In this document: one piece after another, positions 44,298 through 55,309 of the stretch
How positions within the stretch are numbered: position 1 is the stretch's first letter
Layout: every line of letters begins with the position of its first letter
Source of the DNA: Chiua virens
Taxonomy: Eukaryota; Basidiomycota; Agaricomycetes; Boletales; Boletaceae
Direction of reading: 5' to 3'
NCBI GenBank assembly: GCA_019787685.1
Contig: JAHNUO010000021.1
Location: 434,001-498,000 of the forward strand
DNA: 64,000 nt
Notes under the pieces: model-generated
Database searches by the model: none
What the model was told of the DNA's origin: nothing
What the model saw: only the letters and a program-made list of their open reading frames with translations
Position numbers and translations under genes: made by a program

Positions 44298-47200
44298 TCA
44301 AGCAATCTCCCCCTGTGGTTGGGACGGTGTAAACGCGTCCAGCATCCTGTCATAACTGTTGGGAGGCGTCGTGGGCTGATCAACCGGAACAGTCGGTTCT
44401 TCAACACGGTTGCGCTTCGTGGGCTTGCGGCGACGACCAGCTACCGAAATAGTGACTTAACATTACGTCAGCCAAATGGTGATGAATGAGAATGGCGGAC
44501 CATCTTTGCCTTTCCCTTCGGGTGATGAAAACACGTTGGAACGGGAAGAAGTGCGCTTGCGGTTATTTTTCGTTGGTTCTAAAAGTCAAGCAGCCCAAAA
44601 TGTAGTTAGTGCACGGTTTGCGCATTTGGACTCACCACCATCATCAACGCCCATCGTGTAACTGTTGTCGCCTTCAAATAGATGGTAAACATTTATACAA
44701 ACTACGACCTGGATTGAGATACACCTTTGATATGGTTTGTGGGGTTTTGTAACCTTCGGATAGCTGATAATGAAATTTCATGGTCTCATACGCATATCTC
44801 TTGGAACGTCGTGACCCAAATACTCACATGTATGAGGATCTGGATGAAACGAAAATGCAGTCGGGTCAATGACATGTGCATAAAATGGGAGTCGTTAGAA
44901 TTGTGTGATGAAAGGGTCGGTGTCGAGAGGTGTACAAGAAGGGACGAGGCCAAAATGTGGACATGGCGAATGAAAAAAAAAAAAAAAAGATGCACGTACC
45001 TTCGCCCCGAGGGGTTGGTTTCGGAGGATCAGCAACAAGCTCCAACGATATAACATCTTCGGGATCGCAACCCACTTCACGACTGGGAATGCCAGGCTCC
45101 GGCTCAGATTGGGATGGGGTTGGCATCTGGGCATGAGAGAAAGGGTCGTCCAGACATACACTCTCATCCGACAGCTGTGCGGCAGCTAACGAGATTTTCG
45201 GCGCATTTTTCAAGAGAATTATTGAAATCATTCTCACCTGCATTGGACAAGTGTGCCTGCTCTGAGTCTGATGGTACACTGTGAAGGTCGTCGAGCGTCG
45301 CCTTATCGAGATTCTTGTTGACAGCTTCGTCCTGGTCCTCCTCGTCATGCCCATCTTCGTCATCTTCATGGTCGTGATGTTCGACGTCATCGTGTTGCTC
45401 GCTGTCTCCATCACTCTCGTCGGCAGGCTTGAGAACGAATTGAGATCTGATGTCACCAGACTTGTGATCCTTCACGTCAGCATCACGATAAGAAACCTTG
45501 AAACGTTCCTGTTCTGGAATCTTTGTTCTCAACGTCACCTTCTTTTTCCTGGTGCGCTGACGGTACGCATTGACGTCTATGGCCTAAATAAAATGCAAGC
45601 ATGAAATCGGTAAATTATGCACGAATCTGAGTAACGACTGACTGTGATGAGATTCTTCAACGCATTCTGGACGTCGAGATCCAAGCTTGGTTTGTCTCGC
45701 AGTTCGATTGCCCCCGTTTGATCTGCCCATGCAAAGCGTGTATCTTGAATCAAGTTGATTGCACGTTGCAGCACGTTGGTCTGCTTGAGGTGCGTTTGGA
45801 TTTCTTTGTGCAGCGCCAGCCAGTGAGGGAGAATGTTATTGCCGCAGGTTGCAGAGAGGCGTGATCGAGATGGTCTGGCCACTCAAATGGAGGAGGATCG
45901 AGGGGAACAACAGGCTTTGGTGGTTGTTTGGTCAAGTGGGACTGACGAGACAGAGGCGTGGTGCGGCGATAGGGAACAGTGACTTGTTCGATTGCGGCAC
46001 GAAGAAAAGCAGCTGACTGAGATTCAAGAAGGAGAGGTTTGCGATAAAACTGAACGATCTCGTGTTCAAGAATAGTGAGCTGCGCGAGCTGGCCGTGGAC
46101 ACGGGGACGACTCCCTGGAGCTTTCCAACCCCATTCGAATGTATGAAAATTGAGCATGTGTTGACCGCGGAAGGAGTTTGGATTGATGTCGGTCGGAATA
46201 ACGGATTGACGCCTCCAGCTGTCGTGAAGGTCGGATACGGCCGCGTACTTCACGAGGCTTTTGTTGACGACGCTGAGAATGATCGTTTTCGCAATATCGG
46301 CCTCGGCAGTGAGTTTCTTCAGCTGTTCTGGCGTGAGTTTGTCGACCTGTTCAAGCTCGTCAGATAACGGTCCGTCTTCTTCCTCTTCGCCCTCGGTCTC
46401 ATTGTCCATCGATTTCGCCTTGCGTTTTACGTTCGGCCTCTTCTTCTCAGCGAGAGAGAAGTAGCTTGCAATGTCCTTAACGCTTTCAGGACGAGGAGGG
46501 ATTGTTCGAGATGTCAATTCGATTTCAAGAGCAAGGAACACCTCAAAAACTTCGAGGAAGACCTTGCAAATCTGTATGTGGATGAGATCGATCCTGGTAC
46601 CAGGGATCTCAAGGTGTATGAACATACTGCGTGGACGGCGAGGTCGCGATTCTCGGTGTTAAGGGATGGGTGTCCGAGTATGGCACGGATCATGTCCGCA
46701 CTGGCTGAACCGGGTAACCATTCGCGTCCATGAGCTTTGACGAGGTAGACGTAAGGGGTGAACCAAGATGATACCTGAAATCAAGTCAGCAAACGACACA
46801 ATCACCATTTTCTCATCCAAGGACAAACTGAGATCTGAGCTGTCATCATCAAGGACGCCGGTCGTGCGAAGATCATCGATGTATTCTTTAACGCCAAAAA
46901 TGACATGTTTGGTGTACTCGGGCCAGGCTTCAGCTAACGTTGCATCATGTTCAGGATTTCGACCTATCGTGTAAGACGCAATGTGGGAGATATTAAATGC
47001 CTTATCAAAGGCAATGTCGAGCTTCTCGCGCAGGCCTTCCTTGATTGCACCGGGGAGAGGCGTTGCATCCTTGAATGAACGGTAAAGACTTGTTGCGTCA
47101 GATGTGATCTTCGCGAGTGTGGCATGCATCTCCAACCTTCACAAGCTTCTGCAGAGTCTTAATGTCGTTCACGGCGTTGTCGGAAACGTCAACGTTATTG

Positions 47201-47518
47201 AAGCAGCGATGGAGGCGTGATTCGCCTTGGATGATGAAGTGTGCAAGAATCTAGCTCCATACGTCAGTAATATTCCAAGCACCACAAACGATTGATATCG
47301 GACACACCCCACCAATGGAGGAAAACATGTCATCGTAGAATTGTGAGAGTTTGAAGTGACGAGATGCAACGTAATAGCGACCAGCCGGCACGGACATTAC
47401 TAACACAACGGCTAGATCAATATTTAGCATAGGCCTAAATGTTGAGATATATGTATTACCGAATATCAAGATTAGTTTCCAGTTCTGTCGATGGCTGAAT
47501 TTGATGTTTCGCCCGCGG
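44298..47518 (-). CDS. Unrecognised large gene (cassette gene 2), left arm copy
   Basis: It ends at TGA 44300-44298 after NRVEEPTVPVDQPTTPPNSY. Open segments in transcript order: 47469-47290 (SVPAGRYYVASRHFKLSQFY), 47135-46780 (LAKITSDATSLYRSFKDATP, YTIGRNPEHDATLAEAWPEY), 46780-46630 (PYVYLVKAHGREWLPGSA), 46625-45830 (acidic SMDNETEGEEEEDGPLSDEL, then KLTPEQLKKLTAEADIAKTI and SFRGQHMLNFHTFEWGW), 45830-45645 (RFAWADQTGAIELRDKPSLD), 45580-45230 (a basic part, then the Asp/Glu/His-rich EHHDHEDDEDGHDEEDQDE) and short exons to 44440. It looks nuclear because of basic and acidic low-complexity tracts. No known domain. Its 5' end is cut by the hAT element: readable sequence begins right at the hAT terminus (47519), so the original start is probably lost. 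Confidence 0.6.
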
Positions 47519-49591
47519 TAGTGTTGCCGCGAACTGAACTGAAGTGAACTCGAAGTGGCACTTCGTTATAGTTCGTTTTTTCGAAGTGAGACGAAGTGCA
47601 CTTCGAAGTGGGTTCGAAGTGGGCAAGAACTGAGCCGGCATTTCCCAGCCAATAGTATTAAGAATAAATAACTAGATCTGCTGGTTGTCGCTACTACTAG
47701 TACAGTTGCAAATCAAATCATTTAGTTCTTCAAAGTTACCCGTAGCAATCAATTCACATGAAGCATAGTCTGTCAACTCAGTAATACTATAGTCAAGTGG
47801 GTTTGCAATGAGATCCGAGGTAAAAGAAAGGTGTTCCTGTTTGTACTTGAACTTGAGAACCTGTAGTGCTTCCATTAGCTCTGGGCCAAGATTATTCCGA
47901 CGCAATGTGCAAGTTTCCTTGCTCGACGAAAAGACATGTTCACAAGGCACCGATGACGCCTGTGCAGGAAGTACATCCATAGCCACCCGAAAGAGTAATG
48001 GGTAAGTATGCTCATGCCGCTGAGAGATTCTTGTTAGTTGTGTGAATGAAGACTAAGAAACCATGTACCTCCCAGAAGCAGACAAGATCAACACTGTGTT
48101 CCGACACATCACCACTCATCACCGTACCAGTATCCATCTCATACCTGAGTAGCTCACTCTCAGCAGCCTTTTGGTCATCAATCTGAGCACATGCCAGTGC
48201 TTCGAGACGTTCACAGTCTTCTGGGGCAGTGTGACCCAGACGAGGAGAGTCTGGGCCTAGTAGGGATAGTCGGTTCTCTGAGTCTAGGCTAGTACAAGTA
48301 GTACGATCAGTGTCTGGATTGGACACTGTGTTGAGAGTGGTTATGTTAGTGGTTGCTGTAGATGTGAACATGTTGGCATAGGATGTGGACCTTCGAACTT
48401 TGGCCAGTCCCTGTAAGCGTCTGACACCACGTGCGTGCGCCTGCACTGCCCTGGCTACTGTGCTGCCAGGCAGGCCCAACAGAGTGTGGCCTGAGCTTTT
48501 GTTATTTGCCTTGTCATGAAGTCGAGCAGCCCACTGATAAGCTTCCATCTGTGGTAGCCTTGTCAATACATGTCACTGGAAATCTATGTTATTGTTCAGA
48601 CTCACAGCTTCGAGCATCCATTTCCACGCATTTTTGACATCCTCTGCCAGCCAATGTTGTTTCATCCACGTAAACTTCATTGTTGGATTCAAAACTAGCA
48701 AAACAAATCTCAAATGGTTGTCAGTGTAGGAGTTGGGGCACTGACGTACTCATTGTGAGGGCATAGATGCACATTTTACGGCCTTCAGCTACATACTCAT
48801 TGATCTTCTCAGTTGCGATTGATATGTAATGGGCTAGCTCAGGGATCGTCGATTTTAGGTCCTTCCATTCATGGTTAAGTATCTCGTATAGTGGAATGGC
48901 CATTGGTAGTGTTGGCGTGCATTCGAACGAGAAGTTTTGCTGCATAAGATGTGGAATCTCTAGGGCTTGATGGATATCGCATAGAACACCAATCTCGTAG
49001 TCATTTAGAGCGAGATGACAAATATCAGAGTGTTCAGGGCATTGAAGGAAGCGTACAAGACTCTGGAGAAAGATGTGTGAGTATCTCGTCATGACGGACA
49101 TCAAATCACAACCTACTGGATGTAATAAAATTATACGGTCAATCATATTAAAGGTAGAGGACCACCATGTCTCACAATCCCGCAATAACTGTACTTCAGG
49201 CATGGATTTGTGTACGGGGTCTACCATTTTCCCCTTCCAATATCCTGAGTCGTTACCTTGTTCAATTAGCTTGCGTAGGTCACGCCCCCGTTGCCCTGAT
49301 GCGCAACATGCAGCAACTACCCTTTGGCCTGTGCCAATAAGATCCCGTTCTAATGTTGCAACATACTTTTTCACATTTGTGACCATCTCAGCGTCTGGAT
49401 TGTGAGGAAGAGTTGAGAGTGGGGCTATAGGATTTGCCTTCAGTTCGGCTAGAAAAGCCTGCACGGCAATGTTCACAACATGTGGAAAGCACCTAGTATA
49501 TTGCAAACTGAGTCTATGGGATCTCAAAATTAAAGCTCTAGCCTACCGGAGACGGTTTCCATCATGATGAAATGCCACCCCTTTGGCACGC
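47519..49591 (-). pseudogene. hAT transposase, C-terminal half (left arm copy)
   Basis: hAT transposases are DDE enzymes with a C-terminal dimerisation domain. From the LTR insertion point (49591) the frame reads RAKGVAFHHDGNRLR. An intron follows, then CFPHVVNIAVQAFLAELKAN, CETWWSSTFNMIDRIILLHP, a long helical insertion region (to 48721), LPQMEAYQWAARLHDK (48566 on) and VDLVCFWE. After a 49-nt intron comes the hATC dimerisation block AMDVLPAQASSVPCEHVFSS, KETCTLRRNNLGPELMEALQ, ending at 47672. The 3' terminus is taken at 47519, where TAGTGTTGCCGCGAACTGAA starts. Subterminal repeats of ACTTCGAAGTG (47530-47620) are typical of hAT ends. Separated from its N-terminal half by the LTR retrotransposon, it cannot be made in one piece. 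Confidence 0.85.
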
Positions 49592-50280
49592 TAAGGTAGA
49601 ATGAGAAAGGTGGGGCGATAGGTTCGTCCCAAGGGGGGTTGTGTTTGAAGGGATGATGGATTCAGGTTTGTCTAAGAGTCCTAGAGGCTGCTGGACAATC
49701 CGGAATGAAAAGCAGTTGATGTAAAAGTATCCGGGTGGTATCGAGGCGATGAGAGTATTGATTCGAGTAGATGAGACGCCGAGGAACGATAGGACGAGGT
49801 AAAAGAGAAACTATCCAGCTCACTCACGCACGGGAGAGTAAACAGGAGATCTCCTGAATGCAGAAAGACAATATTTTTGTGTTAGAAACAGGGTTTTATA
49901 GTCCTGGGCATAACCCAGGACTGTTAAAGGTAATCCGACCCTAAGTAAGTGTACAGGATTGACGTAGGGTGAGTATGGAAAGAAGGGGTGTCAAACCTTG
50001 TAGATGACAAAGAAAGGGAAGGTGTTAGGATAGTAATGACCTTAATAAGGCCAAATCGAGTAGAACAAGTCAAATTGGATGAAGTGGAATACGTACGAAA
50101 GCACCGGATTGGATCGCGTTGACTCGGATTGGACTTGGATTGGACTTGGATGATCTGTAAACGCCAGGAATGAAACTGGGCTGGCATGAAGTCGATGGCG
50201 GATGAGACGGGAGATGATATGACAGGATGAAGAGCGAGGAAAATGTATCCTACAACCGTAGGGAGTATCTAACTCCTACA
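49592..50280 (-). repeat. 3' LTR of the gag-only element (LTR A)
   Basis: Read on the minus strand it starts TGTAGGAGTTAGATACTCCC and ends ATTCTACCTTA. The TATA box is in CAGGACTATAAAACCCTG, preceded by CTTACTTAGGG. It differs from LTR B at 49828, 50147, 50165, 50177 and 50187 (A: g, t, c, t, t on the plus strand; B: a, c, t, c, c). Confidence 0.92.
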
Positions 50281-50433
50281 CCCGAGGGGAACTTGGATGC
50301 CGACTGTCCTCAGTCGGTCACGTGATGTATGCGCGAGCTGGGTTTGAAAACTGAACAACGCGCCACCGGACATTACTTGAACGCGTCGCGTCCACACTTC
50401 TCTTCCATTCTCTTTATCTTTTACACTTCCACT

Positions 50434-51720
50434 ATGTCGTATGCCGAGTCGATCCTCAAATACGTGGACATGCAGAAAGCGGTCGATCCGTACGAACCAC
50501 GCGTCTTCACCGAGACGGAGCTGAAGCATGCGAACGGACGCGCCAGGGACTTCGCGAAGACGATCCCGGACGATAGGGAGGACCTGGCCGAGGAGCAAAC
50601 GATGTGGCGAGAGGAATGGGATGAGATCCTGGTACGTAGTTAACCGATCGCGTCTCATCATGTACTAACCGCGAACTATTCGTTTTTACAGAAACATCTC
50701 AGCGATTGCCTTCGACAGGCTCGGGACGCCGGCGTCGAGGCTCGGGTTGACAACGCGGTCACCCTCGCGATTCAAGAGTCGCAGAAGGCGATGGAATGGT
50801 GGGACGCGGCCAAGAAGCTACGAAAGGCGGCTGATGATGCGGCGAAGGCAACGGCAGCAGTGCACAAGAGTGAGGAACGAGAGGACACAGGGGACGAGAA
50901 GACACGAAGGAGGCGCGAGGAGAAGGGGAAAGCGCCAGAGGGGAGAGAGAAACGGAAGGTGCGTGTCCGGATACATATCCGGTACGCGCGATGCTAACGA
51001 GGTTATACACACAGCGTCCTATCGTGATGGAGAACGAGTCGGAGGGCGAGGACGAGCCGATCATCGTCGAAAGCAGCACGGCCAAGAGCACGCCGCCAAC
51101 CTATACCGATTCGCTGCGGGAGGAAGGCGACATCGACCACGAGGTGCCGTGCGAGCGGTGTGAGGGCGCAGGGTACCCCTGCTTTGGGGTTCCTAGTCGT
51201 GTATGCAGACGCTGCGGAAAGGACCGCCAGAGCTGCACGTATTCAAGCGGACGTGGCGGAAAGAGGGCTAAGACGGATGGGAAGACAGAAGCGACGAGGG
51301 TCCCAGGTGAGTAGTAACGCGTTGCTCATCAATCCGCGTGTATTAATACACGGTTTAGCTTCGCAAAAACCGGTGGTATTCGTACCACCGCGCCGACTGT
51401 TCGCGGAACCGTCCAATCCGGTTCCGGATACACGCAAGGCAAGGCCGAAGCCGTGTCCTAAGGCTAAGGCATCCATCGTGGACAACGAGGAGGAAGAGGA
51501 TACGGGCCCCAAGAAGAAGCAGAAGACGTTGGGTCAAGACGGACCTACGCGCTCTCAGGTCGACACGGCCAAACGGGCCGTGCTCGCTATGGAGGCAGAG
51601 CTGCTCACCTCCAAAACCGAGTACAAGACGCTCGAGATGCAGTTGGCGGATAAAGGGACGGCAATCGCGTCAAAGGAGGCTGAGTTGGAGAAGGTGAAGG
51701 CTGTACTACGGCTTCTGTAG
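50434..51720 (+). CDS. Zinc-cluster/coiled-coil protein carried antisense in the LTR element
   Basis: Four exons, 50434-50631, 50692-50958, 51015-51306 and 51359-51720, give an intact 372-aa protein. Introns of 52-60 nt have clean GT-AG borders, and the first two have CTAAC branch sites. N-terminal part: acidic, helical (TETELKHANGRARDFAKTIP). Exon 2: helical, then a Lys/Arg/Glu-rich tract. Exon 3: a Cys cluster, CERCEGAGYPC followed by CRRCGKDRQSC, resembling a fungal Zn2Cys6-like cluster with a C-X2-C-X6-C spacing in each half and a longer loop. Exon 4: a basic Pro/Lys tract (KARPKPCPKAKAS), KKKQKT, and a C-terminal coiled coil (LEMQLADKGTAIASKEAELE). It probably binds nucleic acid in the nucleus (inference). 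It runs opposite to gag, so its introns are not removed from the element's genomic RNA. Confidence 0.85.
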
Positions 51721-52892
51721 ATAGAGTCGTCGTTCCCGCTGTGTCGTAGTATAGCAATTGATCCGTGTCTTCTGTCCAATCCGGTCGCGATCCCTAATTA
51801 AGCAACGAATGGCAAGTGATCAATAAAACGAAATGTGAGTGAAAAGAAACGAGAATAATTAATACGGGGTGCGGTTGTCCATCCGGCTTGTCTTCTTCGG
51901 TCATCTTTCGAGTCTATACCTGCACTAATCGCTTCGCCGAGCAGCCGGATTGCGTATGACAGTATTCGGTTTCAGATGAGAGAAAAAAAGTAGTAGCGAA
52001 AGTGAATATCTAAATAACAACGGTTATGATCGAAGACAAAGGAACTGGCAGTATACGAATGGTTTTGTTGTTTTATTTTTCTGTCTTGTTGTATCGAAGG
52101 AAAGAGTGTATCGTATAAATTGTCTGTGTGTTTATCGGCAGTTTTCGTTGTTTTAGAGGCACCGGATCGAATCCCGGGGTGAGATAGAGAGCGCCGGTCG
52201 AATCCCGGGGTAGAGACGGATACGTATCATATGGCTGACTTTATGTTTTATGCTTTGAGACGATGCTTGGACCATTGCCAAGTAGTCGCAACGTCGACTA
52301 ACAACGGCGGATCATCAGGTTGAACTATAAAATTAATGAACTGGTTAGTAATGCGCAGAAACGGATCCGTATACGAGCGGATGGCATTGAAAGTGCGTGT
52401 TATGCGACTAAAAACGTGAAAAACTGAGCTTGGTATTAGGTACCAACCAAGCTCACACCGAGGGGAACTTGTAATGATGACCTCCTGGGCATCGAAAGTA
52501 TGCAAGGGCTGCGTTATATGTACTCGCGGATTAAGCAGTGACAGATGAGGAATAGGCGAATTAAGTTTTGAAGGCTCCATGGTGAAACCGGCTACCCAGG
52601 CGGATGGTGAGGACGAAGGCAAAGCGGCCGTAACGGAAGACCAGATGTGAACGAGGGGAACTTGAATAGTAAACGACAGGAACGCGGATGAACGAATGCA
52701 AGAAGGAGGCGGATTAAAATGGGGTAAGGACTCGTGTGTAGGTAGAATGAGTAGTTGAAAGGTGCCCGCACGAACGTTCAGATGTTTCGTGGGCCTTGGG
52801 AGTATGCAAACGGCAGCGATCCGGATACGACCGGTTGGAACTGTCTCAGCCGGCGGATCATGACGATCCTTTACAAACCGGCTGACACTCGT
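51721..52892. other. Noncoding middle of the LTR element
   Basis: About 1.2 kb between the 3' ends of the antisense gene and the gag ORF. It contains a tandem pair of about 30 bp (52160-52215) sharing TCGAATCCCGGGGT. CGAGGGGAACTTG occurs at 52461 and 52654; the same word lies directly inside LTR A at 50283. A 124-codon minus-strand frame (52622-52248) could be a gag tail but has no clear motif. Confidence 0.45.
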
Positions 52893-54296
52893 TCATCCTA
52901 AAATGTTAGTCTTGCGTGGGTATGAAACAAAAATAGATAAAAATGAATGCCTGAAACGGTCAGGGTACAGCCAAGGGGGCTCGTGTATGCTGCGGATCGA
53001 AACGATATTACCGGCCGGTAACGCCTGACTCGGTACAATAGCGGTCCGCGGATGGAGCAGCTGTAGTAGGAAAAGGGAAAATGATCGGTGCGAATGGGGG
53101 ATGGGTCGATAGGGAGCATTTGAGAGTGATTTCGGGGGAATGGGACGAGAGGCCGGATCGGATGCGAGACCGAGTGCGGACACGACAACGGGGGTATTTC
53201 GTAGCTGGGAAATGGTGGGGCTGATTATAGGTTCTACCGATCCGTCATTTGGATCGTCCGAATCACGACCGGTTTCGATTGGACGTGGTGCTGTGTCGTG
53301 TATTACCAGCCAAGTTGTTACCGAATATGACAGAGTGTCCGGTTCGATGTCAAGTAGGTCGCAAGGGCAGGCTGACCGTGCGTCCGTGATGCTGAGAGGT
53401 GTCGTGATGACGGTTGCACGAGGTGCAATCGGGGTTGAGAGTGGTGAGACCAGTTCAGTTAACACGGTCGAATCGATAATAAAATCTGTTGGTCGTTCCG
53501 TAACCGACGGTCGCGATGACAGAGCAACACACGGGTTGATGTCCGTAACCGGTGCGATAACCGCAGCACTATACGAGTTAGTAGGCGGTCCTTGGATTGA
53601 TGGTGAAATAAAAACGGATGAAGAGATGGGTCGGTTATACGGAAGCGGATTGTAAGTGTCAGGTAGCGAAAGTGAAGGTGATCGAAGGCAAAGTGAAGGT
53701 GTAGGTGTAAAATAAGAATGTGATCCTGATAAAAGAAACTCGGCTGCGTCACGAACGTCATCGAGCGCATACGAGGCATCCGGGTGGATATCCGGTCGCA
53801 GGATCGCTAACCGTCGACGAATCTCGTACTGTAAATCGACTGGGAAACCACTAAGAAAAAGAAAGTCTCGATCGAGAGTTGCTATTCGTTGTCGGGTGAG
53901 AAGGAATGATGCTACTTTTGTAAATTCCCGAATATACTTCCCCAGCTCGTCAAGGGAGCGCATTGACTTGGATCGATAGTGATTGATGAGATTTTGGAGA
54001 TCCTCGAAACGGTACCGGTTATTGAGTTCCAGGTAGAGTGTCTTGACGGCTATAACGAATGCCTGCCAATCCGGTGGATCGGCAACCGCTTCAGGTAGGG
54101 TCTCCCAAAGGTCGCGTATACTGGGATCGACGTAATGCAATGCATACCGTACTTTCTTCAATTGGGGCAGTCCGACGCATGTGCAAAGAAAGTCGACATC
54201 GTCTAGATATGGTTGGAGATGGGAAGCTTTTCCGCTGAAGGTTGGTGCATCCAGGGTGCCTCGATACGGCATCCGGATTATGCTAGCCGCGATCAT
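52893..54296 (-). CDS. gag: Gag-like capsid protein of the LTR element
   Basis: A 467-codon open frame starting at ATG 54296. Residues 10-200 match the pattern of basidiomycete Ty3/gypsy-type Gag: APTFSGKASHLQPYLDDVDF, KKVRYALHYVDPSIRDLWET, DWQAFVIAVKTLYLELNNRY, RSLDELGKYIREFTKVASFL, RDFLFLSGFPVDLQYEIRRR and a DVRDAAEFLL helix. The rest is Ser/Pro/Thr-rich and disordered. There is no CCHC zinc knuckle and no downstream pol frame. The protein would form particles that need reverse transcriptase and integrase from another element. The frame is intact, consistent with a young, possibly mobile copy. Confidence 0.8.
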   Translation of the reverse strand: MIAASIIRMPYRGTLDAPTFSGKASHLQPYLDDVDFLCTCVGLPQLKKVRYALHYVDPSIRDLWETLPEAVADPPDWQAFVIAVKTLYLELNNRYRFEDLQNLINHYRSKSMRSLDELGKYIREFTKVASFLLTRQRIATLDRDFLFLSGFPVDLQYEIRRRLAILRPDIHPDASYALDDVRDAAEFLLSGSHSYFTPTPSLCLRSPSLSLPDTYNPLPYNRPISSSVFISPSIQGPPTNSYSAAVIAPVTDINPCVALSSRPSVTERPTDFIIDSTVLTELVSPLSTPIAPRATVITTPLSITDARSACPCDLLDIEPDTLSYSVTTWLVIHDTAPRPIETGRDSDDPNDGSVEPIISPTISQLRNTPVVVSALGLASDPASRPIPPKSLSNAPYRPIPHSHRSFSLFLLQLLHPRTAIVPSQALPAGNIVSIRSIHEPPWLYPDRFRHSFLSIFVSYPRKTNILG

Positions 54297-54587
54297 GATG
54301 GACGGAAATGGTGTCAGTTGATTGTCTGATGCGCTTGTGACCTTCGTAGCTAAGGGCAGATGTATCGTGAGACACGGCGGAAGGGTTAGTAACGGTACAG
54401 GGGTGCGAGCAGGGTGAACGGGGACTAAAAGTCAGAAGGTATCGTAACCGGATCTGAAAAAAATATAAGGTTTGTGAAACCGGATAAGGCACAAGTCTGG
54501 GACGGGTGTAGGCGAGGTGCGCGGCAAAATGAAGGAAAAGCAGTAGGAGAGCAAAGACGTCCGAATCCGACCCTTCTGAAACCACCC

Positions 54588-54603
54588 CTCGCGGTGGGCT
54601 CCA
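54588..54603 (-). other. Putative primer-binding site of the LTR element
   Basis: On the minus strand, 17 bases after the 5' LTR, TGGAGCCCACCGCGAG begins with TGG as needed to pair with a tRNA CCA end. The plus strand reads CTCGCGGTGGGCTCCA. The matching tRNA is not identified, and the gap of 17 bases is longer than usual. Confidence 0.4.
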
Positions 54604-54620
54604 GTTGTAGAAAAGTAATA

Positions 54621-55309
54621 TAAGGTAGAATGAGAAAGGTGGGGCGATAGGTTCGTCCCAAGGGGGGTTGTGTTTGAAGGGATGATGGATTCAGGTTTGT
54701 CTAAGAGTCCTAGAGGCTGCTGGACAATCCGGAATGAAAAGCAGTTGATGTAAAAGTATCCGGGTGGTATCGAGGCGATGAGAGTATTGATTCGAGTAGA
54801 TGAGACGCCGAGGAACGATAGGACGAGGTAAAAGAGAAACTATCCAGCTCACTCACACACGGGAGAGTAAACAGGAGATCTCCTGAATGCAGAAAGACAA
54901 TATTTTTGTGTTAGAAACAGGGTTTTATAGTCCTGGGCATAACCCAGGACTGTTAAAGGTAATCCGACCCTAAGTAAGTGTACAGGATTGACGTAGGGTG
55001 AGTATGGAAAGAAGGGGTGTCAAACCTTGTAGATGACAAAGAAAGGGAAGGTGTTAGGATAGTAATGACCTTAATAAGGCCAAATCGAGTAGAACAAGTC
55101 AAATTGGATGAAGTGGAATACGTACGAAAGCACCGGATTGGATCGCGTTGACTCGGATTGGACTTGGATTGGACTCGGATGATCTGTAAACGCTAGGAAT
55201 GAAACCGGGCTGGCACGAAGTCGATGGCGGATGAGACGGGAGATGATATGACAGGATGAAGAGCGAGGAAAATGTATCCTACAACCGTAGGGAGTATCTA
55301 ACTCCTACA
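54621..55309 (-). repeat. 5' LTR of the gag-only element (LTR B)
   Basis: Same length as LTR A with five substitutions seen (54857, 55176, 55194, 55206, 55216). The outer flank is the hAT frame ending in LEHLLR, which continues after LTR A as AKGVAFHH. Confidence 0.92.

Larger units (their letters stand above)
42607..50280. repeat. Left arm of a giant palindrome
   Basis: Every base x from 42607 to 50280 corresponds to the complement of base 106607-x in 56327-64000. Gene segments, introns and even the poly-A run near 44972 mirror with no indel. I noticed mismatches only in the terminal 689-bp LTR (50147, 50165, 50177, 50187). The arm contains most of gene 3, all remaining gene 2, the hAT C-terminal half and one LTR. 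The palindrome may extend beyond the window, since the right arm is cut off at 64000. Confidence 0.95.
49592..55309 (-). mobile_element. Gag-only LTR retrotransposon nested in a hAT element
   Basis: Two direct LTRs of 689 bp (49592-50280 and 54621-55309; five differences seen) enclose 4.34 kb. In sense (minus) orientation the order is 5' LTR, a putative primer-binding site beginning TGGAGCCCACCGCGAG (54603-54588), a gag-like ORF (54296-52893), about 1.2 kb noncoding, an antisense gene (50434-51720, plus strand) and the 3' LTR. No protease, reverse transcriptase or integrase is present, so it is non-autonomous. LTRs begin TG and appear to end TA. The target hAT codons join perfectly after removing the element, with a 4-bp duplication (GCGT in hAT orientation). 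High LTR identity means a young insertion. Confidence 0.9.

Noticed and set aside
44970..44990. Poly-A run that might mark a retroposed gene end
   Set aside because: It lies within an intron of gene 2 next to a GT donor and is mirrored in the other arm; no target duplication is visible.
52160..52215. Possible tRNA T-arm words (TCGAATCCCGG)
   Set aside because: The word occurs twice in tandem, but no acceptor stem, anticodon arm or cloverleaf can be folded around either copy.
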